NCBI GenBank assembly: GCA_035235625.1
Contig: CP141145.1
Coordinates: 2,170,001-2,234,000, forward strand
Source of the DNA: Saururus chinensis
Taxonomy: Eukaryota; Streptophyta; Magnoliopsida; Piperales; Saururaceae
Reading direction: 5' to 3'
Length of the DNA stretch: 64,000 nucleotides
Shown piece by piece: positions 23,255-35,338 of this stretch; within the stretch, counting starts at the first letter, position 1; the number at the start of each line of letters is the position of its first letter. The notes under the pieces were generated by a model that was not told the DNA's origin, did no database searches, and worked only from the letters and a program-made list of their open reading frames with translations. The position numbers and the translations under genes were made by a program.

Positions 23255-24507
23255 TCCCCCACTATGGGTGAATGACTCATATGGTCGAACATCGACTTGC
23301 GCTAGTCCTATCAAAGACCAATGCTATGAGCATGCTTAGAAAATAGATATGTTATTAAGGCCTTAGTGAATGGATCAGCCAACATTGCAGTAGTAGGAAT
23401 ATGACTCACAATTACTTTTCCCCTCTGTAGCATGTTGAAGATGTAATAGTAATGCACCTCAATGTGCTTACCTCGGGCACTGATCTCCCTATTCTTATGT
23501 GTCGACACTATTATCAGATTATCACAATACATCTGGACAGGAGCATCAGTTCAACCTTCTAGCCCCAATCTTTCTAGAAACTCCTTTATCCATACTGCCT
23601 GAGAAGTTGCAATATTACGCACATGAAATTCAGCTTCCATCATAGACTTAGAAACATTCTTTTATTTCTTGCTTGCCCATGCTATAGCCTCGCCTCCAAA
23701 CATAAAGACAAATTCAGTAGTGGATTTCCAATCATTTGGATCCTCCGCATAGTCTAAATTACTATATCTAGCCAATAACAGATTTTCTGCCTGATAAGTG
23801 AGTTTTAAACTCTTAGACCATGATAGACACCGAAATACCCTCTTCATCGCTTGCCAATGCTGAAGACTAGGGTATGCTTAGTAACGGCTCAGCAAACCTA
23901 CCACAAAACTCAAATCTGGCCTTGTACAGGTCATGGCATACATCAAGTTGCCAATAACCTGTGCATATGGCACCGACTTCCTCAGTTTGAGGAGCCATAC
24001 TCTTAGACAACACCGTACCCTTGTAAATAGGGGACTCAGTGGTTTTCCAACCAATGACATTGAAGCATTTGAGAACACTCTCTATGCATGAGTCTTGAGA
24101 TATACTAAGCTTTATGGCCTTTCGATCTCTGTCAATTTTGATCCTGAGGATGTAGGATGTCTCACCCACGTCTTTCATCTCAAACTGGGTTTTGAGTCAT
24201 TCCCTTAAACTGATTATCATACTTAGGTCATTCCCCATCAAGAGTATGCCGTCTACATACAATGACAAAATCTTATACGTAGCCCCATCCCAGAAGATAT
24301 AGACACAGTGATTGTGTTTGTTCACTATGAACCCATACTCATTAATCACCTTGTGAAAAATGAAGTATCATTGCCTCGGAGATTGTTTTAGGCCATACAA
24401 TGATTTTATAAGCATGTACATCTTGTGTTCCTCTTCAGGAACTACAAAACCCTCAGGTTGTTCCATATAAATCTCTTTCTTTAAATCTCCATTTAGGAAG
24501 ACAGCCT

Positions 24508-26434
24508 TGTTATGCCCCGACTTTTTTAATTGCTTTAAAGGTCGGAGTGTCGGTAACTCGTAGTAATAAATTGGCCAAGATCAACCGTGCACAGAAGAGT
24601 AACTATCTATTGATTTAGTAATTAAAAAAAAATTTACAACATAAGGCTTATCGTGTCTTAACAAAATCAAAGTCACGTGTATACATAACAAAATAACGTG
24701 ATAAAGCATAAATCCTTCGAAGTCTATGAGCAATCCTCAAGAATGTCATCTTCGTCGTCCAATCCTGCGGCGTCTAGGAGTGGGTGAGTATAATTATACT
24801 CAATAGATAGAATTAAATTTTATTGGCATGCTAAAACATGAAGCATAAATAAATATGCATAAAATATTCTCATAATACAATGTCGAATTAAATCAATATT
24901 ATTGACTAACAGAATCCAACACATTTCTTAGATAAAAATAGTTCTTCACAGAATCTGGTAAATTCGGATAATTCGTTCATAGCCAAAATCCAATAATTAA
25001 ATCCAAATCGGATAAATCGTTGTTCATAGAATGTCGCCGATACCCGAGCGGCATACACCCGTGCTCGTGGGGCAATGGGATCAAAATGAAGAGGATCTTC
25101 CCACGATATCCAACTTCATTAGCGTGCCCTATGCCATAATAGGTGGTACCTAGGAGTTATAACTTTGATAGTTTTTGGGCTTTATACCAAATAGCTACCC
25201 GTCAAAACCAATCATAGTTTTTGGGCTTTATACCAAATAACTACCCTTCAAATCTGGTCAAATCATTCATAAACGTATTCCAAATAATAATAATATTTTA
25301 GTAGACGTATTACAACAAAACTCACTAAGAGGCATACACGATGCTATTATTTTAGCGCATGTCCACCCTTAATAATATCCATTTCAAAATAATAATTTAT
25401 TTAAGAGACAAATAAGTTATTAAAATATAATGCCTAGTTGTAGCACAGATTAGAGTTTAAAACCACCTACCCTCATTAAGTTTACATTTGAAGTTGACTT
25501 AAAAGTGGTGGGTGGCACCTCCCCTTACGCAGAGATAGTTTCCTCATCCAGCTTGGGTGAGGTGGGCAGAACCTCCCCTAGCGTCGGGACAGTCTCTTCG
25601 TCTGGCTCGGGTGCTGCAGACAGGGCTTCCTCTTGCCTCGGGTCGTTTCAACCTTTTAGAGGGGTTATCTCGAAAAATGGACCCCCCACGACATCTGGCA
25701 CCCTCGAATTAGGCAAGTTTGGTTTTTAAACAGGTAAAAATGGGCGAGAAATGGTTAAGTTTCGTACGTTTGAAGTATAAAAACATCGTGGGGCAAAGCA
25801 AAAGAGATGAAAAATGGGTTAAGTGCGAATTGGGAAACCCCTCCCCATTAAATAGCCCACAAAGACTTTCGGATACACGACACATGCTGGCATCCGGGCA
25901 ACTGCAGGAGCCATAATGCTCCTGAAATAGGGCTGCGGCTAGCTGCAGGCTAGCCTGCACTGCCGCAATGTGACAAGACTGGATGTGCGTTAGCTCTGGC
26001 TGACACTAGGGCTGATGCACAAAATAATTTTTTTTTAAAATTTTCGATTTTCAATATAAAACGAAAATTTAAACTTTAAATGGGCGTAAATCCCTACCCT
26101 GAACTTAGAACCACACGTTCTTTATACCATTGGACTCATATCGATGAGCCCCTTGAAACAAGACCACGCAAGGGCATGTTCTCTCGCAAACTTAAGGTGG
26201 GTCCAACCTATAGCACGCTTCCCAATGCCATAGCCCACTAACCCAGTGTTCGTTTGACACGTTCTTAGGCTTGATATGTTCGTCTCTCCGAGCCCTATCA
26301 AATGTATTAAAGCTTCTCCGAATGAACTAAGCTCAAGATAGTCTAATTTTAAGAAAAATCATTAATGGGCCTTAAAACCCACTAATGGGCCCAAACACCC
26401 GAATTTCAACACAAAGAAATTCCGAGGTGTTACA
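24508..26434 (+). mobile_element. Solo LTR, about 1.9 kb, inserted in the copia reverse transcriptase region
   Basis: It starts TGTTATGCCCCGAC and ends GAGGTGTTACA. The flanking 5-mers are AGCCT (24503-24507) and AGTCT (26435-26439), a target duplication with one difference. There is no coding domain inside. Text around 25030-25100 ('CACCCGTGCTCGTGGGGC') matches the solo LTR at 58710-60885 ('CACCCGTGCTCATGGGGC'), so the two belong to one diverged gypsy-type family. Confidence 0.8.
25168..25259. repeat. 46-bp tandem duplication inside the solo LTR
   Basis: Two adjacent units (25168-25213 and 25214-25259) share 'ATAGTTTTTGGGCTTTATAC' and 'CAAATARCTACCC' with few differences. Confidence 0.85.
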
Positions 26435-26479
26435 AGTCTTTATGTCCATTTAGTGCAACTCTAAATTATAGTAAGCAAC

Positions 26480-26842
26480 TGATGTGCCTTGTGATGGCAC
26501 AATCGGTACCTAGGAGGTCTACGAAGTGAAAGGAAAGGAAGAAAGGGGAGGAAATCTTAGTTCTTTAATTGCATAACCAGCAAAACAAGAGAGGGCCGCC
26601 CCATATAGGGGACGACCAGTCCCCTAGGGAGTCGTGCCAATCCCAACCAGGCCGGTCCAATTCCCTAGGTAAACCCTCCAGCTAGTGGTTTGGCTAGCCT
26701 GGGCCACTAACTGAACCAACATCGTTTTACAACCAAACCAAACCAAAGCAAACTAAACTATTGCAATAATAAATAGTTTAAGGCAGCATAAATAAAAGAG
26801 ATAAAATGGAATCGGATCATCGTGGGATCATCGTGCACAACA
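26480..26842 (-). repeat. 3' LTR of the chromovirus
   Basis: 363 bp, TG...CA, nearly identical to 34964-35333. It is adjacent to a purine-rich stretch on the minus strand (26843-26857) that probably includes the polypurine tract. Confidence 0.93.
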
Positions 26843-27281
26843 CTCCACCACGCTTCCTGTAAGGACCCTCATCTTTAAACCGGGTTTTGATTTTCTTTAA
26901 TTATGGGTTATCGTGAGATTAACGCGTTTTCTGATCTTATTCGGTGATTTTGTAAATAAATAGAGTTTGTGATGGTTTTAACCAAAATCAACTTCAATAT
27001 TAGTGGTTTTAAGTGACTTTAGACCAAATGTGAATTTTTGAGATTTTTTTGGAATTTTTACTATTTTCCCAAAAATTAGGGTTTTGGCGGGACCCCTGTG
27101 GGCCCCACCGTCAAAAATTTTATTTTTATGTCAAATGAACCTAGACATATACTTAAGATCCCACAAAAATTTTCAGAATTTTATTAGGCTTAAATTGTGC
27201 TTAAATTTACAAAATACCCACTTTTAGCCTACTTTTCATATTTACACCCCAAAACTTACCTATGCATACCCCAACCCTTAC

Positions 27282-27290
27282 TATAAAAGG
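27282..27290 (+). promoter_or_regulatory. Candidate LTR TATA box
   Basis: TATAAAAGG within the nested solo LTR, about 425 bp from its start, preceded by C-rich sequence. Confidence 0.5.
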
Positions 27291-28858
27291 GCAAACCAGA
27301 GCCATTTCCGTTTTTGAGAATAGGCTAAGGAAGGAGGGCTGGCCTAATCCCCACTTAGGCCCGAATTAGAAGTCGATTAAGGTAAGCTTACTCTAATTAA
27401 ACACTAATCCATGGTTTTCTTCTTAATTTCTTCCAAATCTACCATTTTCCCCTTGATTCAATTCATTTTTGACCATCAAAAACTACTGATTTGTGTTTTA
27501 CTACAAACCCTAACATTCAAAATTCAATTTTTACTACCAATAAGCCATAGATCTAAGATTTAATTAGGGATTTCTTGAGTAAATCGATTTCTATTAGGGG
27601 TTAATTCAAACTCATTGTGTTTTCAAGGATTTCAAGAAGGGTGACTCTTCAATCCAAGCTTAAATAAGTGCTTAGGTAATGGGTCTTCAAAATCTTTATT
27701 TATCCATGGTAAAACTCTCCATTTTTGGCTTATTTCGAAATGATTTGCTTGATTTAGTGTATTAATGGTAAGATTAGAAAATGGAATTATTTAATCCCGA
27801 TTTCTTAGGGTTTTGCATTATTATGGTTTGGTTTGATGTTCTGGAAGTCAAGGAGGACTTTTGATGATGATTAGGGTGTTAGATGTGGATTTGAAGTGTT
27901 ATCTATGGTGTTTCGGTTTGGATTTGCGAAAGGAAGAAGAAGACTGTTCTGCCGTGTTGGCGATCGATCGGCCCTACAGGGCGATCGATCGGCTGAACTG
28001 TAAATTTTAAATTTTTGCGTGTAACCGATCGAACAGCCTGAAGGGCGATCGATCGGCTACATAGGAAATTGTATGTTGTGCATATGATGTCTATTTTGAT
28101 GATTCCACTTTAGCTTGCCAATTTTATATAAATGTGGAGTGTTTTAAGCTATGTTAGGCTACTGAAAATGCATGCTATTAAGTTTATGGAGTTGAGATAT
28201 ATGCTTAGAGATGGTGGAATGACTCATGTTTTGTGGCATGATGTTGGAATCGTTATCTTAAAATTATGAATGGTTATTTCCCTTTTGTTAAGCATATTTT
28301 TAGTAGGACTACAATCATTGTTGGACTGATTTGTCATGATAGATTGTGGTTAGTGGTGTGTGGATGTTGGTGAATGCCATGACTCAATGGTGAAATGTGT
28401 GATGTTGTATGTGTTTAGCCTTTGTGGTTGAGTTTTGAATTTAGATATGATTTCAACGATTCTTCTTCTATGATTTCCGCTGGAATTCATGTTTGGATAG
28501 AAATTCACATGTGTAGTGTGGTAGTGAGTTGATTTTCAAGCATGTTGATATGCATTTTGTGAAATGCTTCTACTATATACATACACACATGTGGGGTTAA
28601 ATGATGATGTTGAAGCTTAATATTGTGATTATGAATGATGCATTAGGGGCTGGTGAGAGCACTTATCATGGATTAAGATTCAGGTATGCTTTGCCCACAT
28701 ATGTACCATGCTGCATGCATCATGAAAATGGATTTCCAATTGAGGCTTCATCGTGATTAATCGAATTTGACCGATTGGATGCAATGTGATGGAATTGTGT
28801 ACCGGATTGATCGGTCGTGGATTAATTGCAAGTTGATTGGTCCGAAAGGACATATTTT

Positions 28859-28904
28859 GATTTGAAGTTCCTGTGTGGAACGATTTGAAGTTCCTGTGTG
28901 GAAC
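28859..28904. repeat. Perfect 23-bp tandem duplication
   Basis: Two adjacent identical copies of a unit containing TTTGAAGTTCCTGTGTGGAA, inside the nested solo LTR. Exact identity suggests a recent slippage event. Confidence 0.95.
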
Positions 28905-29323
28905 GAGTGCACTCCCCGGGTTGAGTCTTGTTAAATGGAATGATGTGGGGATGAGTTGTGTACTTGTCTTGCAGATTGTGAGAATGTTATTATGAGTGTC
29001 ATCTGGACCCTGAGAATCCAGTGTGGTATGCCGTGTGCACCCCGCTACCACGTGTTCTAGGGTTCTCTGTGTGAGAACTCGGGCTCTTCCCTCCTCAGGA
29101 GATGTCCCTGGGCGAACACCCCTGCTCTAGATTCTCTGTGTGAGAATAGGACATCCTTGGCCAGGATCATCCACGGCGAGCAGCATTAAGGATTGACAAC
29201 CCTGATCTTTCTATAATTCTTGTGTAGAATTTTGGACCATGACACGCCTTCATGGCCTTGTCTATGCTCCCGTCTGTGTGACATTAATGTGCGATCACTC
29301 CTTGATGGAGGTTGATTTTGATG

Positions 29324-29646
29324 TTATGCATGTAGAATATGTATGTTAGAGATACATCCATGCAGTTCGATTTGATATTATGCATGTGGGAATATGTATG
29401 TTAGAGATACATCCATGCTGGATTGGTTATGATGTGAATGCATGTGGGAATATGTATGTTAGAGATACATCCATGCAGATTGTGATGATGTTATGCATGT
29501 GGGAATATGTATGTTAGAAATACATCCATGCAGGATTGGTTATGATGTGAATGCATGTGGGAATATGTATGTTAGAGATACATCCATGCAGATTGTGATG
29601 ATATTATGTATGTGGGAATATGTATGTTAGAGATACATCCATGCAG
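29324..29646. repeat. Six tandem units of about 53-60 bp with hairpin potential
   Basis: The units start near 29324, 29378, 29437, 29491, 29549 and 29604. Each contains GGGAATATGTATGTTAGAGA followed by TACATCCATGCA. Within a unit TGCATG pairs with CATGCA and ATGTAT with ATACAT around a short loop. The spacer between units alternates between two types ('GATTGTGATGATG' and 'GGATTGGTTATGATGTGA'), giving a partial higher-order pattern. Confidence 0.92.
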
Positions 29647-30299
29647 GTTGATTATGCACTGTGATGCAGTTAAGTGATGTGAATATGTGATCAGAAAATG
29701 ATGCACCATGTAAATCGTGGATTTGAATGATCTTATTACTATGCTATCGTGCTTTCGATGTTGATAGTGATATTAAAACCATTGCTGAGTTTGTTAAACT
29801 CACCCCTCTTTGTGTGTTTTGATTTGGGGCTGCGCAGTGCAACACGCAGACGGACAGGATCTCCTCTTCGAGGAAAGGTCGGAGGTGGCTTGGATATGAT
29901 CATGGAGATCGTTGTGTGACTTACCTTCTTTTGTTTCATGCTTTATGTCAGAACCTTTGTGTAGGCTTCTTGTTTTGGATTTATGTCATATTTTATAATT
30001 GTGATGCTTATGACTTATTTTGAGCCGGTGTGGGCTTTACTTAAACTAAGCTTGTGGGTTTGAGATTGTTGTTTACTTTGTGATAAACAACCCTTTTCTT
30101 TCCCTTTTATTTACTCTTGCTCAAAGGATTGTGCGTACTCCGTGTTTCTGTTAATCGCCCGTGGTTAGGGTTAAGTCTTCCGCTAGATCATTTCTCAATC
30201 TTCACTTCGTCGCCCCCGCGCGCTTGACCAGCCCTTGGACCGGGTTTGGCTCGGGTCGGGCATCGCCGGGGCGTGACACTTCCTCTATTCGCCTTGTCC

Positions 30300-33200
30300 T
30301 CAAGGCGACCAATCAGGGAAGCACGTCATGAAGTCGTCCTCCAACATCCACGTCGAGTCCTCTAACAGCTGACCCTGCCAGGAAATTAAGACCTCTGTAA
30401 CAATGCGACCAGATCGACAAACACATCGCTTCTCAATCACCAACGCAGGGACAGGGTCGGATGGAGGAACCAGGCCCATCAAGGGAGGAGGAGGAGCACC
30501 AATAACCAATGAAACGTCACCCACAAACCGTCATAAATGGGATACATGAAAGACAGGATGAACCAAAGAGTTAGGTGGCAAAGTAAGGTGGTAAGCAACC
30601 AGACCAATACGCTCCTCAATAGCATAAGGACCATGGAAATGGGGGGCGAGCTTAGAGTGTGCAAGCTGAGACAAAGAAGTCTGTCGCTGTGGCAAAACAG
30701 AGACATAAACAAAGTCACCCACGGCGAACTCCCGATCAGTATGGCGGCGATCATAAACCTGCTTCATCCTGTTTTGGGCAGACGATAAATTCCCCTTGAG
30801 TTGGCGTAAGACCTCATCACGCGTCTGCAATAGATAATCCACCTCGGCTACCGACGAACGGTGTGGTACATAGGATAAGACGGTTGGCGGAGGCCGGCCA
30901 TAAAGCACTTCAAACGGAGTGAACCCAGCACGCGTATGGTAAGCTGTATTATAAGACCACTCAGCCCATGGAAGAAGTTGAAGCCACCGTCGGGGCTGCG
31001 TCATAGTAAAGCAGCGTAGATACTGCTCCAAGCAACGGTTGACTACCTCCGTCTGCCCATCCGTCTGGGGGTGGTAAGTTGTGCTCATGTGGAGAGAGGT
31101 CCCCTAGAGAGTGAAAAACTCCTGCCAAAACTGCGAAAGGAAAATTTGATCACGGTCAGAAACAATAGTGCGGGGCATACCATGAAGTCGGGCCACCTCG
31201 CGAACATATAACTCAGCCACAATCTTGGCGGTGAAGGGATGTCCCAGTGCACAGAAGTGAGCATACTTGGACAGCCGGTCTACCACCACCATAATGACAG
31301 ACTTGCCCTGCACCATAGGAAGAGCCTCTACAAAGTCCATCGACACATCTTCCCACACTTTATCCGGAATGGGTAAGGGCTGCAACAAACCAGCGGGCAA
31401 GGTTGTGGGTGCTTTAGCCCGCTGACAAACATCACAAGCTGCCACGTAGTCCTGGACTGCTCGACGAATGCCATGCCACAGAAAGGTCTGGCTGACCCGT
31501 TTGTAGGTGCGGAAGGCGCCCTCGTGACCAGCCATAGGAGAGTCATGGAAGTGTGACAGGATGCGGCGGCAGAGATCGGCAACATCAGGAACCCACAAGC
31601 GGTCCATCCAGAAAAGAAGGTCATCTCGCCATACAAAGAAAGGACGGCCAGCAGGGTCAGTTTGTAGGTCAGCAATTACATCCTGTGCCCAAGAATCCGC
31701 ACCATAGGCCTGCCGAAGCTCATCAATAAAGGGGCAAGAGACAGCATAGAAAGCCAAACTAGAGCCCTGCACCGGACTGCGAGAGAGCGCATCAGCTACG
31801 ATGTTCTCGGACCCCTTCTTGTACACGACCTCATAGTCATAGCCCAACAACTTACTGACCCAGCACTGCTGAGAGGGAGTTGACACTCATTGTTCCAAGA
31901 AGTATTTCAGTGGCTGGTGATCAGTACGAATCAGGAACCGGTGACCGAGTAAGTAAGGGCGCCACTTGTCAACAGCAAGGACAATTGCCAGCATCTCTTT
32001 CTCATACACTGACAGGGAGAGGGAGCGGCCAGCCAATGCCTTGCTGAAATAAGCTATGGGTCGCTCGTCCTGCAAAAGAACTGCCCCTAAGCCCGACTCT
32101 GATGCGTCGGTCTCCACCACAAACAGCCGGCTGAAGTCGGGTAAGAGCAGAACCGGGGCGGAGGCCATAGCCTGCTTAAGACCCTCAAACGCCACCTCAG
32201 CCTCCAGTGACCACGCAAAGGCCCCCTTCTTGAGCAACTCTGTAAGGGGTCGAGCCAACTCGCCATACCGATTGATGAAACACCGATAATAACCTGTAAG
32301 TCCTAGAAATCCCTGGAGTGCCCAAACACATGTAGGTGGCGGCCACCTTGGCCGGGTCTGTTGCCACACCCCTCTTCGAAATAATGTGGCCCAAATAATC
32401 CACCTGTGGACTGCCAAATGAACACTTCGAACGCTTCAAAAATAGAGAGTTAGTGCGCAGTATAGAGAAGACCGACCTGAGATGCGTCAAGTGATCCAAC
32501 CATGAGCAGCTGTATACCAAGATATCATCAAAGAAGACCACTATATAATGATGCAAGAACGGCCGGAAAAGATCATTCATTAAGCACTGAAAGGTGGATG
32601 GGGCGTTGGTCAGCCCAAAGGGTATCACGAGGAACTCGAAATGACCGTCGTGTGTCCGGAACGCCGTCTTGTGCACATCCGTCGGCTGCACCCGTATCTG
32701 ATGATAGCCCAAACGTAGGTCGAGCTTACTGAAGACCGTGGCCCCTGTTAGCTCATCCGATAGCTCCTCAATCACCGGTATGGGGTACTTGTCCTTGACG
32801 GTAATGGCGTTCAAGGCACAATAGTCAACACAGAACCGCCACGACCCATCCTTCTTGCAGACCAGCAACACGGGAGATGAGTACGAACTCGTGCTAGGAC
32901 GGATGATGCCGGACTGGAGCATGTCCATGACAAGCCTCTCAATCTCAGATTTCTAGATGTGGGGATAGTGGTACGGACGAGCATTTGCAGGGGCTGCGCC
33001 TGGAATAATAGGAATATGATGGTCATGAGGATGGACTAGAGGAAGACCCTGTGGTTCGTGAAAGAGGTCCTGGTAGGCAGTCAATAACTCCTGCATATCA
33101 GAAGGTAAGTCATCTTGAGGCACGTCCAGAGTGGCTCGCTGCTGCAAGAGAAGGCCATGGGGGGCGAACCGGAAGGAGCTCACAGCCTGGGCGGATTGGA

Positions 33201-33693
33201 GAGCGCCTGGTCGCGAGCCTGCAATCCGAACTTGCTGCCCGTTCAGCTCGAAATCCATCACCATGTCCTGGAAATTCCAAACCACATCTCCCAACTCCTG
33301 CAGCCATTGTACGCCTAGTACCACATCCGCCCCCTTCGTGGGCAGCAAAAATAGATTGGTAACAAACGAATGGCCCTGGACAGAGAGCGTAACCTGAGCA
33401 CACACCCCTGTGCTCCGAAGATGTTTACCGTCGCCAATCAGCACATCAAATGGCTTCGAGTATGTGACGAAACAACCCAGCCGATGGGCGACCTTATCAT
33501 TGATAAAATTATGAGTAGATCTGTTGTCGATCAAGATAGCCACCTGTTCCCGCTTAAGGAATCCCTGAACTCGCATCGTGCGCGGAGTGAATGCCCCCGA
33601 AAAAGCATGGACGGAAATTTTGGGCAGCACGTCCTCCTGGGAGCAAGCATCAAATCCGGCCCCATCTTGGCTGTCTGCTTCGACCTCCTCCAC
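30300..33693 (-). mobile_element. Chromovirus pol region: protease to chromodomain
   Basis: Domains in order on the minus strand: aspartic protease (about 33690-33100, with a 'STHNFI' motif), reverse transcriptase (about 32930-32400, with [18 protein letters not shown] and FFDDILVYS), RNase H (about 32250-31890, with TDASESGLGAVL and YFSKAL), integrase (about 31640-30540, with an HHCC zinc-binding region, a CDVCQRAK motif, the catalytic-core stretch MDFVEALP, and YHPQTDGQTE), and a chromodomain (about 30450-30310, VLISWQGQ..EDSTW). This region is a fossil with several breaks. In the family, the integrase-linked chromodomain directs insertion into marked chromatin. Confidence 0.93.
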
Positions 33694-34812
33694 AAGTAAG
33701 CTGCCTTTAACCGAACAACGGTGCCCCGGAATAAATTTCTCATCACAACGAAAGCAGAGCCCTTTTGCCCATCACTCGTCCATCTGTGCTGGTGTGAGCC
33801 GTCGAACAATTGGGCTTGGTGCAACCTGCTGGCCAGGACGACCTATTGCCGGGGTGATATTGGGCGCTGCCATTGGGTTGACACTCCCCATAGGTCGGGA
33901 CGGAGGCCCCAGACGCCCACCTCTGCGCTGCCTTAGGAGCTTCTCTTCCTCGATGAGGGCATGACGCACAACGTCCCACATACTGGTGCAAGGGAAGTGG
34001 CGCATCTCCTCTGAGATTTCTGACTTTAGTCCCCGCTTGAAGGTGCCCACCAAGGCAGCCACCGGCCAGTCTGGAAGTTGGTTAGCTGTCTTCATAAATT
34101 CGGTGTAATATGCATGGACAGTGGTAGTTTGTTGTAGGGAGGAAAGCATTTCGTTGAAGTCCTGGAATTCATTCGGCCCAAACTGAATGCAAAGCTCGTC
34201 GGAGAAGGCGACCCATGTGGGGTAGCGCACCTCCTTCTCGAAACTCTGGAACCAGACTGAAGTGTCCCCATCCAGATGGAAGGCGGCGATGCACAGACGT
34301 TCAGCCTCAAAATGTGTCCCTTGGTAAGCGAAGAACTTCTTAGCCTTGTACAACCATTCAACCGGATCGTCATCGCCATTATAGCGGGGAAACTGTAGGC
34401 GAGCCAAACGGGGCTCTACTCCCCCGCGCAGCCCACCACGATGCCTAGGATACTCGTCCCACTCCTCCTCTGCGTCTTGGAACTGATTTGGAGGGGGTGA
34501 CATCACAGGGGCATTTTCTCGAACACCCGGTATGCCTCGCATGTCCCAGGCCTGGCGCCTTCCCCCAAGTGCTTGATTGCTAGCGCCAAAGCGTGCGGGG
34601 CCTGGAAATACCCTCGCGTCGAGGCCGGCTGGGGCTGGGGGTTCGGGGAGGATTGGCTCGGAAGGCTGGGACGGCCCCCCCTTCTCTTGGGTAGCAGCAG
34701 TGGGCGGACCAGGCAGAATGGCTGCTACGCGCGTAGCCATGAACTGTGTGTGTGCCTCGTGCTTCGTCTCCATGCTTGTCATCCGAACGGTGAGGGTCTG
34801 TAACGCAGCCAA
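33694..34812 (-). mobile_element. Chromovirus gag region
   Basis: A long minus-strand frame holds the retrotransposon gag domain (VEWLYKAKKFF, DGDTSVWFQSF, QFGPNEFQDF, HAYYTEFMKTANQLP, LVGTFKRGLK) followed by a CCHC zinc knuckle (CFRCDEKFIPGHRC) near 33740. The N-terminal part is rich in proline and glutamine, as in related elements. Gag packages element RNA into virus-like particles in living family members. This copy is a fossil. Confidence 0.9.
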
Positions 34813-34950
34813 GATTTCTAACAGCGAAGTTTCATTGGCAGCCGGAATGGTCTTTGGACTGTCTGTCGATGCTGAGGCGGGGGCCTCCTTCTCTAAAGGA
34901 ACCTCGGAGACGGCAGCCTATTTTCCTCGAGCCATGGCCGGGGATCGTAT

Positions 34951-34963
34951 GCTCCGATACCAA
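34951..34963 (-). other. Chromovirus primer-binding site
   Basis: Directly inside the 5' LTR the minus strand reads TTGGTATCGGAGC, close to the plant initiator-methionine tRNA primer site TGGTATCAGAGC. Confidence 0.85.
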
Positions 34964-35333
34964 TGATGTGCCTTGTGATGGCACAATCGGTACCTAGGAG
35001 GTCTACAAAGTGAAAGGAAAGGAAGAAGGAAGAAAGGGGAGGAAATCTGAGTTCTTTAATTTCATAACCAGCAAAACAAGAGAGGGCCGCCCCATATAGG
35101 GGACTACCAGTCCCCTAGGGAGTCGTGCCAACCCCAACCAGGCTGGTCCGATTCCCTAGGTAAACCCGCCAGTTAGTGGTTCGGCTAGCCCGGGCCACTA
35201 ACTGAACCAACATCGTTTTACAACCAAACCAAAGCAAAGAAAACTAAACTATTACAATAATAAATAGTTTAAGGTAGCATAAATAAAAGAGATAAAATAG
35301 AATCGGATCATCGTGGGATCATCGTGCACAACA
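34964..35333 (-). repeat. 5' LTR of the chromovirus
   Basis: 370 bp, TG...CA, paired with 26480-26842. Its outer end abuts the GCAAC target duplication at 35334-35338. Confidence 0.93.
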
Positions 35334-35338
35334 GCAAC

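Larger units (their letters stand above)
26858..30278 (+). mobile_element. Solo LTR, about 3.4 kb, nested in the chromovirus
   Basis: It starts TGTAAGGACCC and ends GGGGCGTGACA, with the perfect 5-bp duplication CTTCC at 26853-26857 and 30279-30283. No gag or pol domain is present. TATAAAAGG at 27282-27290 is a good promoter candidate and suggests plus orientation. Internal structure includes three CGATCGATCGGC boxes (27961-28057), a 23-bp tandem duplication and a six-unit tandem array. Length and termini fit long-LTR plant Ty3/gypsy elements (Tekay/Del-like inferred). Confidence 0.82.
26480..35333 (-). mobile_element. Ty3/gypsy chromovirus, near full length, broken
   Basis: The LTRs at 26480-26842 and 34964-35333 begin TG and end CA, and the 5-bp duplication GCAAC flanks the element (26475-26479, 35334-35338). 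On the minus strand the order is 5' LTR, primer-binding site, gag, protease, reverse transcriptase, RNase H, integrase, chromodomain, 3' LTR. The LTRs of 363 and 370 bp differ, by eye, at about 16-17 sites (roughly 4.5%) plus one small indel. Under a commonly used grass LTR rate this suggests one to a few million years. Several breaks interrupt the coding part, and a separate solo LTR sits just inside the 3' LTR. The chromodomain and short LTRs place it among chromoviruses. The clade within them is not certain. Confidence 0.93.

Noticed and set aside
29324-29646. CRISPR-like repeat-spacer array
   Set aside because: The units are contiguous tandem repeats in a plant LTR, the spacers are only two repeating types, and there are no cas genes.
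33051-34966. Plus-strand frames opposite the chromovirus gag and protease
   Set aside because: They are shadows of the real minus-strand coding region.
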